Below, piece by piece: positions 35,325 to 44,220 of a stretch of DNA of 47,583 nt. The first letter of the stretch is position 1. Each line of letters begins with the position of its first letter. The stretch lies in contig PAQL01000033.1 of NCBI GenBank assembly GCA_002709295.1, forward strand, positions 1 through 47,583, given 5' to 3'. The translations under genes and the position numbers were made by a program. The stretch is from Phycisphaerae bacterium (lineage in GTDB: Bacteria > Planctomycetota > Phycisphaerae > Phycisphaerales > SM1A02). The notes under the pieces are model-generated. The model was given only the letters and a program-made list of their open reading frames with translations. It made no database searches and was not told where the DNA came from.

Positions 35325-37070
35325 ATGCCTTCAGACCAGCCGAATCACGACCCGGAGCGGATCCCCGCGATCCGCGTGCGGTGGCTGCAGCCGGTGTACC
35401 AGTTCTTTCTGCCCACCAATCTCTCCAGCGATCCCAAGTCGCAGCGCACCGCGGTCCTGCTGGTGACCATGATCCTGGCGAGCATCATGTTCTCGGCCGC
35501 CTTCTCCATCTCCCAGGCGTGGAGTGGCCTGCTCGTCCTGAGCGCGCTCTCACTGAGCACGTCACTGGGGCTGGGGGGCTTGCTGCTGTGGCTCCGCACC
35601 GGCGGCCCGCTCGTGCAGGTCACCCACGCCCTGCTGTGCATCGCCTTCATCTCCCAAGCGGCCGGGGTGGTGTCCAGCGACGGCATCCACTCCTTTCTCG
35701 TGCCGTCGATGGCGCTGTACCCACTGTGTGCACTGGTGCTGGTGGGAAAGCGCAGCGGCCTGGCCTGGGCGGCCATCACGCTCATGTTCGTGATGGGACT
35801 GCACATCATCGAAGTGCTCGGGCTGCAGCACCCCTCCGGCTTCGACACCCGGAGCATGCCCGGACAGATCCTCGGCAACATGTTTGTGCTTGTGCTCTAC
35901 GGCTTTGGCCTCATGCGCTGGCAGCATGAGACCAACCAGCTGCAGAAGGCCGCCCTCGAGGAGGCCACCCGAAAAGCCGATGCAGCCAGCCTCGCCAAGA
36001 GCCGCTTTCTGGCGAACATGAGCCACGAGCTGCGGACGCCGATGCACAGCATCATCGGCCTCACCGAGTGCACCCTCAACCGCTCCCAGACCGACGAGAC
36101 CGACGCCGAAGCCTTGTCGATCGTGCTGCGCTCGAGCCGCACCATGGTTCGACTGCTCGACGACCTGCTCGACATGAGCCGCGCAGAGGCCGGGATGGTG
36201 CTGCTGGAGCGGGTGCCCTTTCAGCCCGCGGTGATCGTGCGTGAAGTGCTCGAGCTGTTCTCCGAAGCCGCGCGCCGACAGGCCGTGTCGCTCCGGGCAG
36301 AGGTGGAGCCCGAGCTTGGGTGGGGGATGGGCGACCCGTCTCGGCTTCGACAGGTGCTCGTGAACCTGGTGGGCAACGCGGTCAAATTCACCGCAGATGG
36401 CTCCGTGGTGGTGCGCATGCACCGAGTCGGCGACAGCGTCGCATGCGAAGTCGAAGACAACGGACCGGGCATCTCCGGAGAGCTGCGCACACAGATCTTC
36501 GAGCCCTTCGTGCAGGGAGATGCCTCCACCACCCGTGAGCACGGTGGCTCCGGCTTGGGACTGGCCATCTCCCGTCACCTCGTCGAGTGCATGGGCGGGA
36601 CACTCGACGTCATCAGCACCGCGGGACAGGGAAGCTGCTTTCGGTTTGACGTGTGCATACCGGCCTGTCACGGCCCGGACGCTGAGATGTCAGAAGGCCA
36701 AGCGCGCGCGGGCCGCTTGCGCCCCCTGTCGGTGCTGGTGGCAGAAGACAACGCCCTGAATCGCGTCGTACTGGAGCGTCAGCTGGAGTCCCTCGAGGTC
36801 GATGTACGGATGGTTGCGAACGGCGTCGAAGCGCTCAAGCAGCTGGAGTCGACCCGCTTCGATGTGGTGCTCATGGATCTCCACATGCCACGGCTCGACG
36901 GACTCAACACCACACGACGCGCGCGGGCGGCCGGCTACGACGGGCCCATCCTGGCCATGACCGCGAGCGCCTTGCCCGAAGACCGGGAGGCCGCCATTGA
37001 GGCTGGTATGAATGGGTTTCTCGTCAAGCCTGTCGCAACAGCCGTGCTGGAAAAGGCACTGCTTGGGTGA
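35325..37070 (+). CDS. Hybrid sensor histidine kinase / response regulator
   Basis: 581 residues. Six hydrophobic helices (about 43-195) form a membrane sensor. A short linker helix leads to the HisKA domain with phospho-acceptor H234 (NMSHELRTPMH). The HATPase domain shows N, G1 and G2 boxes (NLVGNAVKF, DNGPGIS, GGSGLGLAI). A C-terminal receiver has D518 as phosphorylation site (VVLMDLHMP) and K568. The membrane sensor has no recognised ligand domain. GAGAAAG precedes the ATG. No partner regulator or phosphotransfer protein adjoins it, so its output is unknown. Confidence 0.93.
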   Translation: MPSDQPNHDPERIPAIRVRWLQPVYQFFLPTNLSSDPKSQRTAVLLVTMILASIMFSAAFSISQAWSGLLVLSALSLSTSLGLGGLLLWLRTGGPLVQVTHALLCIAFISQAAGVVSSDGIHSFLVPSMALYPLCALVLVGKRSGLAWAAITLMFVMGLHIIEVLGLQHPSGFDTRSMPGQILGNMFVLVLYGFGLMRWQHETNQLQKAALEEATRKADAASLAKSRFLANMSHELRTPMHSIIGLTECTLNRSQTDETDAEALSIVLRSSRTMVRLLDDLLDMSRAEAGMVLLERVPFQPAVIVREVLELFSEAARRQAVSLRAEVEPELGWGMGDPSRLRQVLVNLVGNAVKFTADGSVVVRMHRVGDSVACEVEDNGPGISGELRTQIFEPFVQGDASTTREHGGSGLGLAISRHLVECMGGTLDVISTAGQGSCFRFDVCIPACHGPDAEMSEGQARAGRLRPLSVLVAEDNALNRVVLERQLESLEVDVRMVANGVEALKQLESTRFDVVLMDLHMPRLDGLNTTRRARAAGYDGPILAMTASALPEDREAAIEAGMNGFLVKPVATAVLEKALLG

Positions 37071-37087
37071 GGGCAGCTGCGCAGGAG

Positions 37088-37858
37088 TCAGCCTTCCTGC
37101 CGACGCCACACCGCTGCACACGCCCACAACGCCAGACCCCACAAGCTCATGCCCGCAGCACCCGCCGTGCTGCAGCCACCCGCGGCCGCCTTGTCGCCCG
37201 ATGCTTCGGGCTCGTCGATGGGCGTCTCAGCGCTGTCGCAGACCCGCTCGGGCGGGGCATTGGCCTGCACCACCGGGTCGACTTCGTGGAAGTCCTTGAC
37301 CAGCACAGACCACTCGATGAAGTCTGCGGTCTCGACATCGGAGAAGTCTTCCACCGTGCCGGTCGCCACCCACAGCTTGCCGGTCTGGCCGCCGGGGTCC
37401 CAGGCCACCAACCACGCCTGCCCGGACTCGGGAAGCACGACGGTCTCCTCCACCATGATCCAGGACTCCGTCTGCGTGAAGGGCTCGTAGAAGCCACCGG
37501 GCTGGTCGACATCATCAGAGTCGAAGACCAGCACACCGGTGCCATCGGGAAGCTCGAACGGCAGCTCGGAATCGGCAGCGGGCAAGCCCGGCCCCACGAG
37601 CGCCACAGACGGGCGGTAGTCGCTCAAGCGGTCAATGACGGGCACCCCCAGCTGGATGTAGAGCGGAAAGTCCGCCTCGCCGTCGAGGGTCATCCACAGC
37701 TGCGGCAGCTCGCAGGTGATCTCCTGGTACAGCACGATGCTGATGTCGGGATCGGGCACCTCCCAGGCGTCCTCCGGAGTGCCGTAGTCACCAGAGAAGA
37801 ATGGCTTGTGGGCATGTGCGGACAAGCCAAGGCCGAAGGCAAGCAGAAGTGAAGTCAT
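37088..37858 (-). CDS. MYXO-CTERM secreted protein
   Basis: 256 residues. A signal peptide ends at about residue 16 (SAHA), followed directly by HKPFF. The body is beta-rich with no known catalytic motif and a few Cys. The C-terminus is a MYXO-CTERM-type sorting signal: a Gly/Cys motif (GGC), a hydrophobic helix (MSLWGLALWACAAVW) and a terminal RR. Such proteins are thought to be attached to the surface by a dedicated sortase-like enzyme in Myxococcota. This is the clearest taxonomic marker in the window. AGGG lies about eight bases before the ATG. It converges on the histidine kinase gene. Confidence 0.88.
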   Translation of the reverse strand: MTSLLLAFGLGLSAHAHKPFFSGDYGTPEDAWEVPDPDISIVLYQEITCELPQLWMTLDGEADFPLYIQLGVPVIDRLSDYRPSVALVGPGLPAADSELPFELPDGTGVLVFDSDDVDQPGGFYEPFTQTESWIMVEETVVLPESGQAWLVAWDPGGQTGKLWVATGTVEDFSDVETADFIEWSVLVKDFHEVDPVVQANAPPERVCDSAETPIDEPEASGDKAAAGGCSTAGAAGMSLWGLALWACAAVWRRQEG

Positions 37859-37992
37859 TGCAGACCCTATGCAAAGTGCCCCTCAACCTTATCCAAATCT
37901 GCACAGCCTGTACAAGGCATTCTGCGAAGGCAACCAGATGGGCCACCGATGAGGGCGCCCAGCTTCTCGGCCGGGCGCCCTTGCAAGTCGGG

Positions 37993-38379
37993 CTACCGAC
38001 TCCAGCGCACGTGGCGCATCACCGTCCGGTTGAGCTCGGCCCGGGCCACCGGGACGAGGCGGGTGCCGGAGTGGACGGCGAAGACCACTTCGGGACCAGA
38101 CTCCCGGCCGGTGGAGGGGAGGCCGGTCTGGACCACGGCCGCCTTCCAGATCACTTCGAAGGCGGCCCCATCCCATGGCGGCCGGAGGACAAAGCCCGCG
38201 GGGCCATGGTGAAGGTCTCCGGCGCGCACCCAGTGAGGCGGGCGCCGCGTGCCCTCGAGGCGGGCGTAGACCGGCCGAATGAGCCCGAGGGGGAGAAGAA
38301 CAGAGATGTCAGTGTGGAGAATGGTCCACCTCCTGGTGTGCTGCAGACGCAGCGATCCGACGCGCCTGACCGACGGCAT
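37993..38379 (-). CDS. Hypothetical protein
   Basis: Up to 128 residues; not recognised. Third positions are G/C-rich on this strand and the sequence is compositionally protein-like (ISVLLPLGLIRPVYARLEG, then VVFAVHSGTRLVPVARAEL). The start is uncertain: ATG 38379 is used, but an AGGAGG further in suggests translation may begin near codon 20 at a non-standard codon. No signal peptide or domain. Confidence 0.45.
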   Translation of the reverse strand: MPSVRRVGSLRLQHTRRWTILHTDISVLLPLGLIRPVYARLEGTRRPPHWVRAGDLHHGPAGFVLRPPWDGAAFEVIWKAAVVQTGLPSTGRESGPEVVFAVHSGTRLVPVARAELNRTVMRHVRWSR

Positions 38380-38533
38380 GTCGGGGGCGAGACGTCCAGG
38401 AGGGGGAAGCGGGGCTCAGGTCGGGACCCGAGGGCGCTTCACGGATTGACGGCAGATTGGGCCGAGCCAACTGCAGTAGTCGTTCGGCCTGTTGCTGGCA
38501 AGATTAATTATCGACTGCGTGACGCGAAGCAGC

Positions 38534-39460
38534 TCAGGTGACGGCCGACGACCCTGTGCCGATGGCGAGCACCCAGGCTGGACCGTTGATCGCGACAAGA
38601 TCTTGCTTCGCGATCAAATTGCGCTCGCCCCAGCGCTCGAACACACGCCCCGAGGCGCGCTGTTCACGCAGGGGCAGGTTGTGGCTGCTCCGCCGCTCGA
38701 AAGCAGCCGCAGACCTGTTGCTCATCCGCGGGGCCGCCGTGCCGTTGCGGATGTAGCGCGTGCCTCCAAGCCACAGTCCGTAGGGGTCATGGACCACGAG
38801 CTCCTTCGTCGAGGCTTCGAGGACGTGCACCACATGACCACGGTCCGTGAAGGCAGCCTCGAAGGAGACCTCGGCGCCCGCCTGCCACTGACGCCGGGTC
38901 CACTCCCACCTCTGATCGAGGTTGAGTCCAGGACCCACAAGCCCACGCTCGATGCAGACCCACCTCGAGGCGATGGACACACCCACATCACCACAGCGCG
39001 CGAATCGACTGGCGGTGTAGGCCTGGGCGAAGGGGTTCTTGATGATCCGGTTGCCGCTGTGTGAGGGCGGACGCCAGTCGCGCCCTTCGAAGAAGGCCGG
39101 GGCGCGACGCTGGGCCCTTTGCCAGTCTGTGCCGATGATGAGATCCATCACGGCCAGCTCGATGTCTTCCTTGGATACATCCACAAGGGACTGGCCCTGT
39201 TCCGCGGCCAGCGACCGACACTCCTCGAGCATCGTCGTACGGTCACCATCGTACAGGGCGAGCAAGGACATGGTGAGAGATGTGGAGGCACACTGGGCGT
39301 GCGCCGCCACACGGCTGCCCAGGCGACGGAGCCCCACCCGCCGATTGTCGAGCTGATTGAGGTAAGACCGGGCCGTCTCATCGGCCGACTTGATCAGCCG
39401 AACCGGATCGATGGCGCACTCCAGCTCTGGGACCGACAGTCCCACTGGGAAATCGGGCAT
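38534..39460 (-). CDS. C39-like papain-fold cysteine peptidase
   Basis: 308 residues with no signal peptide. Residues AAHAQCASTSLTMS place a Cys (C57) after Gln, as in the QxxC active site of C39-type peptidases. The C-terminal half has GHVVHVLEA (H209 or H212 as the catalytic His) and VHDPYG (D225 as third residue), the usual end of the C39/papain catalytic set. A strong AGGAAGG site precedes the ATG at 39460. Bacterial members cut leader peptides or act as secreted effectors. There is no ABC transporter or leader peptide nearby, so the substrate is unknown. The assignment rests on the three motifs and their order only. Confidence 0.65.
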   Translation of the reverse strand: MPDFPVGLSVPELECAIDPVRLIKSADETARSYLNQLDNRRVGLRRLGSRVAAHAQCASTSLTMSLLALYDGDRTTMLEECRSLAAEQGQSLVDVSKEDIELAVMDLIIGTDWQRAQRRAPAFFEGRDWRPPSHSGNRIIKNPFAQAYTASRFARCGDVGVSIASRWVCIERGLVGPGLNLDQRWEWTRRQWQAGAEVSFEAAFTDRGHVVHVLEASTKELVVHDPYGLWLGGTRYIRNGTAAPRMSNRSAAAFERRSSHNLPLREQRASGRVFERWGERNLIAKQDLVAINGPAWVLAIGTGSSAVT

Positions 39461-39521
39461 GTGAACCTTCCTGCTGGGTGCAGCTTACTACTTCTGGCAC
39501 ACGACATGCTTGGGCGAGCCT

Positions 39522-39568
39522 GGGCGAGCCTCGGCTCGCCCACTGCCGGGGAGACCGCGGCTCCCCGG
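39522..39568 (-). terminator. Two consecutive GC-rich hairpins
   Basis: Hairpin 1: GGGCGAGC (39522-39529) pairs perfectly with GCTCGCCC (39534-39541) over a 4-base loop. Hairpin 2: CCGGGGAG (39546-39553) pairs with CTCCCCGG (39561-39568) over seven bases. They lie just past the minus-strand genes that read into this region. No T-tract follows, so strong pausing or a factor-dependent terminator is possible. Confidence 0.5.
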
Positions 39569-39597
39569 CCCGCGCAGCAGACCGAAGGGCTGCGGAG

Positions 39598-39678
39598 CGG
39601 CCCCAGACCCGCTCAGAAGACGGGACTCGCGCATGGATCTGGCTGCAATCAGGGCGTGTCATTCCAGGCGCTGTCGCC
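39598..39678 (-). pseudogene. Shortened second copy of the lectin gene 3' end
   Basis: This 81-bp stretch matches two parts of 40131-40301, the 3' end and downstream flank of the LamG/lectin lipoprotein gene. 39651-39678 differs from 40274-40301 by one base in 28. It reads GDSAWNDTP-stop on the minus strand. The 18 codons between that point and the parental stop are missing, exactly one 54-bp interval between two copies of cagggcgt (40219-40226 and 40273-40280). The 18-bp unit array is also shorter here: two units instead of four. Confidence 0.8.
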
Positions 39679-39694
39679 GGTGTGGAGAGCGCAC

Positions 39695-40084
39695 TCAGGC
39701 GCCGTCGGTCTCCGGTTCTTCAGAGGCGGCCGGCAGCCCTCCGAACCGGGCCTGCACCACCGCTTCGAGCTCCGCCTTCAAGTCAAACACCAGGGTCCCG
39801 GTGTCTCGTCGCTCCGACCTGCTCACTCCGGGCCCGTCGATCCAGACGTCATCCAGCGGGGACACCAGTGCCTCGCGCCGGGCCTCATGCGGTGAGGCCG
39901 CGGTCGCCACAATGCGCTCGGCCGCCTTCCGCACAAGGGAGCGTGCACACGCGACGGCTTCGGCGAGGGTGGCGAACCGACCCTCGCACATCCGCTCCTC
40001 CCAGCTGTACTGGTAGTACGCCGGGTCGAGACTCCACACCCGGAAGGGGCCATCGGTGGACTCGGGCTTCGATTCATCAACCAT
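39695..40084 (-). CDS. Small hypothetical protein between two copies of a gene 3' end
   Basis: 129 residues, no signal peptide, not recognised. It is acidic with an N-terminal segment rich in aromatic residues (FRVWSLDPAYYQYSWEE), then helical (TLAEAVACARSLVRKAAERIVATAA), and ends acidic. GGAGAG lies nine bases before the ATG. Codon use is GC-rich like its neighbours. It lies between the intact 3' end of the lectin gene and the shortened copy of that end, on the same strand, and may have been inserted there. Confidence 0.7.
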   Translation of the reverse strand: MVDESKPESTDGPFRVWSLDPAYYQYSWEERMCEGRFATLAEAVACARSLVRKAAERIVATAASPHEARREALVSPLDDVWIDGPGVSRSERRDTGTLVFDLKAELEAVVQARFGGLPAASEEPETDGA

Positions 40085-40138
40085 TGGTCGGTTCTCTCCG
40101 TGGCGGTCCCGTCCGCGGGGTTCGCACTAACGGCCCCA

Positions 40139-40210
40139 GACCCGCCCAGAAGACAGGACCCGCTCAGAAGAAAGGACCCGCGCAAGAGATGGGACTCGCG
40201 CAGAGACCTG
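40139..40210. repeat. Four 18-bp tandem units just past a stop codon
   Basis: Units at 40139-40156, 40157-40174, 40175-40192 and 40193-40210 share the core GAcyCGCnCAgAag. The array begins nine bases past the stop of the lectin lipoprotein gene (minus strand). Two related units occur at 39606-39641 in the shortened copy. Confidence 0.85.
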
Positions 40211-40217
40211 GCTGCAG

Positions 40218-42179
40218 TCAGGGCGTCAGCACAAGCTCGCAGACCATGCCGAACTCGCCGTCGGTGAGCTCGCAGGGCGTGTCGTTCCAGGCGCTGTCGC
40301 CGTAGCGGTTCATGTGGACGCACTCGCCGTCGCCGCTGGGCTCGGGGCCGGCCCAGTTGGTGTAGGAGACGGGGGTGCCGTCGGCCCAGGCGAGGCTGCC
40401 GGTGCTGCGCGACAGGCCGATCCACGGACAGCCGTAGCCGCGCACCACGCACTCGGGGTTGCCCAGCCCCTGAAGGATGCTCCAGGGGGTGGCCTCATCG
40501 GCCGCGCTGGCGAAGGTGGCGAGGTCGTCGTAGCCGGCATCCTGACAGGCATCGCGGGTGCCGGGCCAGGTGCCGGGCTCGTCGCAGACGGCCCAGTAGA
40601 CGCCGGAGACCTCCATGGCCTCACAGTCGAGGCCATCGCAGTCGCTGTCGACGCCATCTCCCAGGGTGTCGCCGGCCCAAGGCTGGATGGCGGGGTCGCT
40701 GTCGTCGCAGTCTTGCCAGGCGACAAAGCCGTCGGCGTCAGCATCGGCATCGGGACAGTCGGGCTCCCAGACGGCGCCCACCAGAGTGGCGTCGTGGCCG
40801 CGCCCGCTGGCGTCGCGGGCGAGGCTGTCGTGGTCGTCGAGCCGCCACAGCCCCAGGGTGCCGGCGTCGGCCACAGGCGGCCAGCTGGGGGTGAACTCGG
40901 CGCTGACAGGCGTGGTGGAGATGGCCACCCCGGCGAGCAGGCCCCCGAGGCCGAGGCCGCTGTCGGTGGGAGAGGCACCCAGCCACAGGTCTGCTTCGGT
41001 GACGCTGCGCAAGGTGGCGCCGGCGGCGGCGACGGTGCCATCGAGGGCGCCGTTGATGTAGACGCGCATGGTGCCGTTGTCGAAGGTGGCGGCCACGTGG
41101 GTCCACTGGTCGACCGGCAGGGGTCGGTCCGAGGCGATGCAGTCGGCGGGACCACCGGCCTTGAGCTCAAAGTGGACCTGTCCGACCTCATCGGCCACGC
41201 TGCACGCAGAGGACGGGTTGGCGCCGACGATGGCGAGGAAGAAGCGGGAGGTGGCGTCGACCCCCCATCCCTGGCTGGCGATGGGGTGGAAGTCGCGGCC
41301 GGTGGAGCCATCCCAGCGCACCCAAGCGGAGACCGACAGGGCGGTGTCGTCGGAGATGAAGTCCGAGTGGGCGGCCACGGCGGCGTAGGTGGTGCCGGTG
41401 TCGTCGACGCGCAGGCCGGGACAGGGGGCGGGACGCTCGACCGTGACCGAGGCCGAGCAGACGGTCTCGCCGCCGTCGAGGCCGTCGAGGGTGAGGGTGT
41501 GGGGACCCTGTGAGAGGTCGACGGTGGCCGTGGTGGTGCCGGCACCATCCAGGGAGGCAGACTCCACGAGCACGCCGTCGCGGTCACTGGACCAGCGGGC
41601 GCTCAGGGTGCTCGCGGTGGCGTCGGGGTCGACCACGGAGCCCACCAGCTCGGTGTCGACGAGGGGGTCGAGGGTGGCGCCGTCGAGGGGTGCGGTGATG
41701 GCACAGGCGACAGGCAGGTCGCCGGTGTCACCGGTGTCACCGGTGTCATCGGGATCGCCAGTGTCATCGGGCTCACCGGTGTCGTCGGGGGCGCCGGTGT
41801 CCCCTGCCCTCAGCGCGAGGCTCACGCCATCGGAGGCCGCCGCATTCTCGGGGTCGCGCACCTCCAGGCGAACCGTGGTGGCGTCGATGGTGGCCAGGCA
41901 GCGGGTCGACCCCTCGCTGTCCGCCGGTGCGTCTCCACAGACCTCCGTGTCGCCCACGAACCAGCGGGTGCGCAGCTGGTCGCCACTGTCATCGGGGTCG
42001 GAGACCCCCCCCTGCAGCTCGAGCTCCTCGCCCGCCACGACCACCTGGCCCTCGAAGGGGGCGGTGATGGTGGCGACAGGGGTGGCGTTGAAGCGCTTGA
42101 AGCCCGCGTCTGAGCAGGCGCCCAGCAAGAGAGCGCACAGCGGCAGGAGCACACGTGCGGGTCGATGAGAGCTGACCAT
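40218..42179 (-). CDS. Modular lipoprotein: Ig-like, LamG, MopE motif, C-type lectin
   Basis: 653 residues. Lipobox LLGAC (Cys22). The modules run in order: an Ig-like domain (about 33-115), a (DDTGDP)n linker (about 126-152), a second Ig-like domain (about 155-245), a LamG/concanavalin-like sandwich (about 255-450, with VSAWVRWDG and WTHVAATFDNGTMRVYING), a MopE-type acidic motif (about 475-520, DSDCDG), and a C-type-lectin-like fold (about 525-653, with WIGLSR, WADGTPVSYTNWAGPEP, and WNDTPC before the end). The lectin part keeps the usual WND and EP calcium residues. GAGGA precedes the ATG at 42179. A carbohydrate-binding surface adhesin is the likely role. Divergent from the RCC1 gene. Confidence 0.87.
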   Translation of the reverse strand: MVSSHRPARVLLPLCALLLGACSDAGFKRFNATPVATITAPFEGQVVVAGEELELQGGVSDPDDSGDQLRTRWFVGDTEVCGDAPADSEGSTRCLATIDATTVRLEVRDPENAAASDGVSLALRAGDTGAPDDTGEPDDTGDPDDTGDTGDTGDLPVACAITAPLDGATLDPLVDTELVGSVVDPDATASTLSARWSSDRDGVLVESASLDGAGTTTATVDLSQGPHTLTLDGLDGGETVCSASVTVERPAPCPGLRVDDTGTTYAAVAAHSDFISDDTALSVSAWVRWDGSTGRDFHPIASQGWGVDATSRFFLAIVGANPSSACSVADEVGQVHFELKAGGPADCIASDRPLPVDQWTHVAATFDNGTMRVYINGALDGTVAAAGATLRSVTEADLWLGASPTDSGLGLGGLLAGVAISTTPVSAEFTPSWPPVADAGTLGLWRLDDHDSLARDASGRGHDATLVGAVWEPDCPDADADADGFVAWQDCDDSDPAIQPWAGDTLGDGVDSDCDGLDCEAMEVSGVYWAVCDEPGTWPGTRDACQDAGYDDLATFASAADEATPWSILQGLGNPECVVRGYGCPWIGLSRSTGSLAWADGTPVSYTNWAGPEPSGDGECVHMNRYGDSAWNDTPCELTDGEFGMVCELVLTP

Positions 42180-42297
42180 GGGGTCCTCGCTTGGGGCCGC
42201 TGCATTCTACGCCCTGCGGGGATGGGGGACGCCAGCCCTGCAGCAGGGCAGCCTCAAGCTGGTAGCATCCGAGGCCCCGTGCCATCCGGAGGTCGGT

Positions 42298-44118
42298 ATG
42301 CGGACATGGACCCTGCTTGCGACCCTCGCGGGCGTGCTTGTGGGCTGCAGCGATGGCGTGCTGCTCTTCGGCAAGGACAGGCCGGCCGCCCCGGCCTGCG
42401 CGGTGGCTTCTCCCGCAGAGGGCGCTCAGGTGCCGCCCGAGCTGCAGCTGTGTCTGGTGGCCAGCGATGCCGACACGGCGCCCGAAGAGCTGGCGGTCGT
42501 CTGGACCGACCTCGACCGGGGCGACAGCTGGGCCGGCAGCACGCCGGGCGCCAGTGGGGAGAGCTGCACGGCGGTGGTCCTTGAGCTTGGTGACCACAGC
42601 CTCTCGGCCAGCGTCACCGATGCCGGCGGACAGACGGGCACCTGCGGGGTGGACTTCGAGGTGGAGGCGCTCCAAGAAGACGCGCCCGGTGAGCCGGTGC
42701 CGCCGCTGGTGTCGGTGTCTCCCGAGCCGGCCACCACGCAAGACGCCCTCATCGCCGCGCTGGTGCAGCTGCCGCGCGATGCCGACGGCAACGAGCTGGC
42801 GGTGGTGTGGCGCTGGGAGCGCGACGGCGAGCGGCAAGAGGGGCTGACCGAAGCGGAGGTTTCGGCCGAATTGACGGCCCGGGGCGAGACCTGGACCGTC
42901 ACCGCCATTGCCGAGGACATGGGGGACGGGGACATGGGGGCCGACATGTCTGGCAGTGCCAGCGTGGTCATCGCCAACAGCGCGCCCGGGGCGCCCGGGG
43001 TGGTGGTGAGTCCCGACCCGCCCACCGAGACCCTCGATGGACTGCTCTGCAGCCTGGCCGTCGACGCCGAGGACCCCGACGGAGACGCCCTCGACTACAC
43101 GATCTCTTGGGAGCTGGATGGGGTGCTGTGGACGGGCGACACCGAGACCACCCTGATCACGGGAGACACCCTGCCTGTGGGGGTCCTCGACGAAGACGAC
43201 GGGTGGACCTGCCGTGTGGTCGCCTCCGACGGCGAGCTGGACGGCCCACCGGGCACCGCCGCCACCACCGTGCTCGAGCGGCGCTTCGTGGGTGTCTCCG
43301 CGGGCGCCTGGCACGCCTGCGCCTGGGATGACCTGGGCCGCACCACCTGCTGGGGCGACGACCACGACGACAAGGTCTCCGACACACCCGCCGACAGCTT
43401 CGCCATGGTCGACGCATCCACCCACCACTCCTGTGGCCTGACCACGGCCGGCAGCCTGCGCTGCTGGGGCGTCGACGACGGCTCGACCTGGGACCGGGGA
43501 CAGGTGACCGACACCCCCACCGGCAGCGGCTACACCGCGCTGGGCTGCGCGGGCACCAACAACTGCGTGGCCGACGCCAGCGGCGCCCTGAGCTGCTGGG
43601 GAAGCACCGATGACGGCCGCAGCAATCCGCCCTCAGGAACGGGCTTCACGGAGATTGTGGGCGGCGTCAGCTGGCTGTGCGCCACCGGCAGCGCGGGCGT
43701 GGTGCAGTGCTGGGGAGAGTACGCCCATGGCGTGGGCGCCGAGCCCACCGACGCTCTGGAGGGCCTGTCCGGCGGCAACCACGCCTGCGGGCTGCGCAAG
43801 TCCGACGGCACCGCCCTGTGCTGGGGCTTCGATGATGCGGGACAGACGAGCACCTCCTCGGATGCCTACGATGTGGTGAGCGCGGGGCAGAAGCACAGCT
43901 GCGGCGTGCGCACCGACGGCTCCTTGGACTGCTGGGGCTCGGACGACGTGGGCGAGTCGAGCCCGCCCGCGGGCACCTTTGTGGATGTCTCGGCGGCCAG
44001 CCACGTGGACGACAGCGTCGACTACTTCAGCTGCGGGGTGGACATCGACCACGAGGTGTTCTGCTGGGGCGCAGACACCTTTGGCCAGGTGTCGGACCGG
44101 CCCGGTGGGCCGCGCTGA
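42298..44118 (+). CDS. Lipoprotein with Ig-like domains and RCC1-like propeller
   Basis: 606 residues. Lipobox LVGC (Cys17). Two or three Ig/cadherin-like domains (about 30-300) have conserved Trp and Cys (GESCTAVVLELGDHSL, GWTCRVVASDGEL). The C-terminal half holds about seven RCC1-type blades, each with a CxWG-like phrase (TTCWGDD, LRCWGVD, LSCWGST, VQCWGEY, ALCWGFD, LDCWGSD, VFCWGAD). The regular Cys in each blade suggests disulfides outside the cell. GGAGG six bases upstream fixes ATG 42298, not the longer open frame. Its 3' end is partly duplicated at 44735-44773. Confidence 0.88.
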   Translation: MRTWTLLATLAGVLVGCSDGVLLFGKDRPAAPACAVASPAEGAQVPPELQLCLVASDADTAPEELAVVWTDLDRGDSWAGSTPGASGESCTAVVLELGDHSLSASVTDAGGQTGTCGVDFEVEALQEDAPGEPVPPLVSVSPEPATTQDALIAALVQLPRDADGNELAVVWRWERDGERQEGLTEAEVSAELTARGETWTVTAIAEDMGDGDMGADMSGSASVVIANSAPGAPGVVVSPDPPTETLDGLLCSLAVDAEDPDGDALDYTISWELDGVLWTGDTETTLITGDTLPVGVLDEDDGWTCRVVASDGELDGPPGTAATTVLERRFVGVSAGAWHACAWDDLGRTTCWGDDHDDKVSDTPADSFAMVDASTHHSCGLTTAGSLRCWGVDDGSTWDRGQVTDTPTGSGYTALGCAGTNNCVADASGALSCWGSTDDGRSNPPSGTGFTEIVGGVSWLCATGSAGVVQCWGEYAHGVGAEPTDALEGLSGGNHACGLRKSDGTALCWGFDDAGQTSTSSDAYDVVSAGQKHSCGVRTDGSLDCWGSDDVGESSPPAGTFVDVSAASHVDDSVDYFSCGVDIDHEVFCWGADTFGQVSDRPGGPR

Positions 44119-44220
44119 TGGCCTGCGGTTCGGATGAGATGGCCCACCCATGTTAACCCCCGCCGCTACCCCGACTTGTTGGTCGGTGGGTCGCTCTTGT
44201 TCAACGATTCGGAGAGCTGT

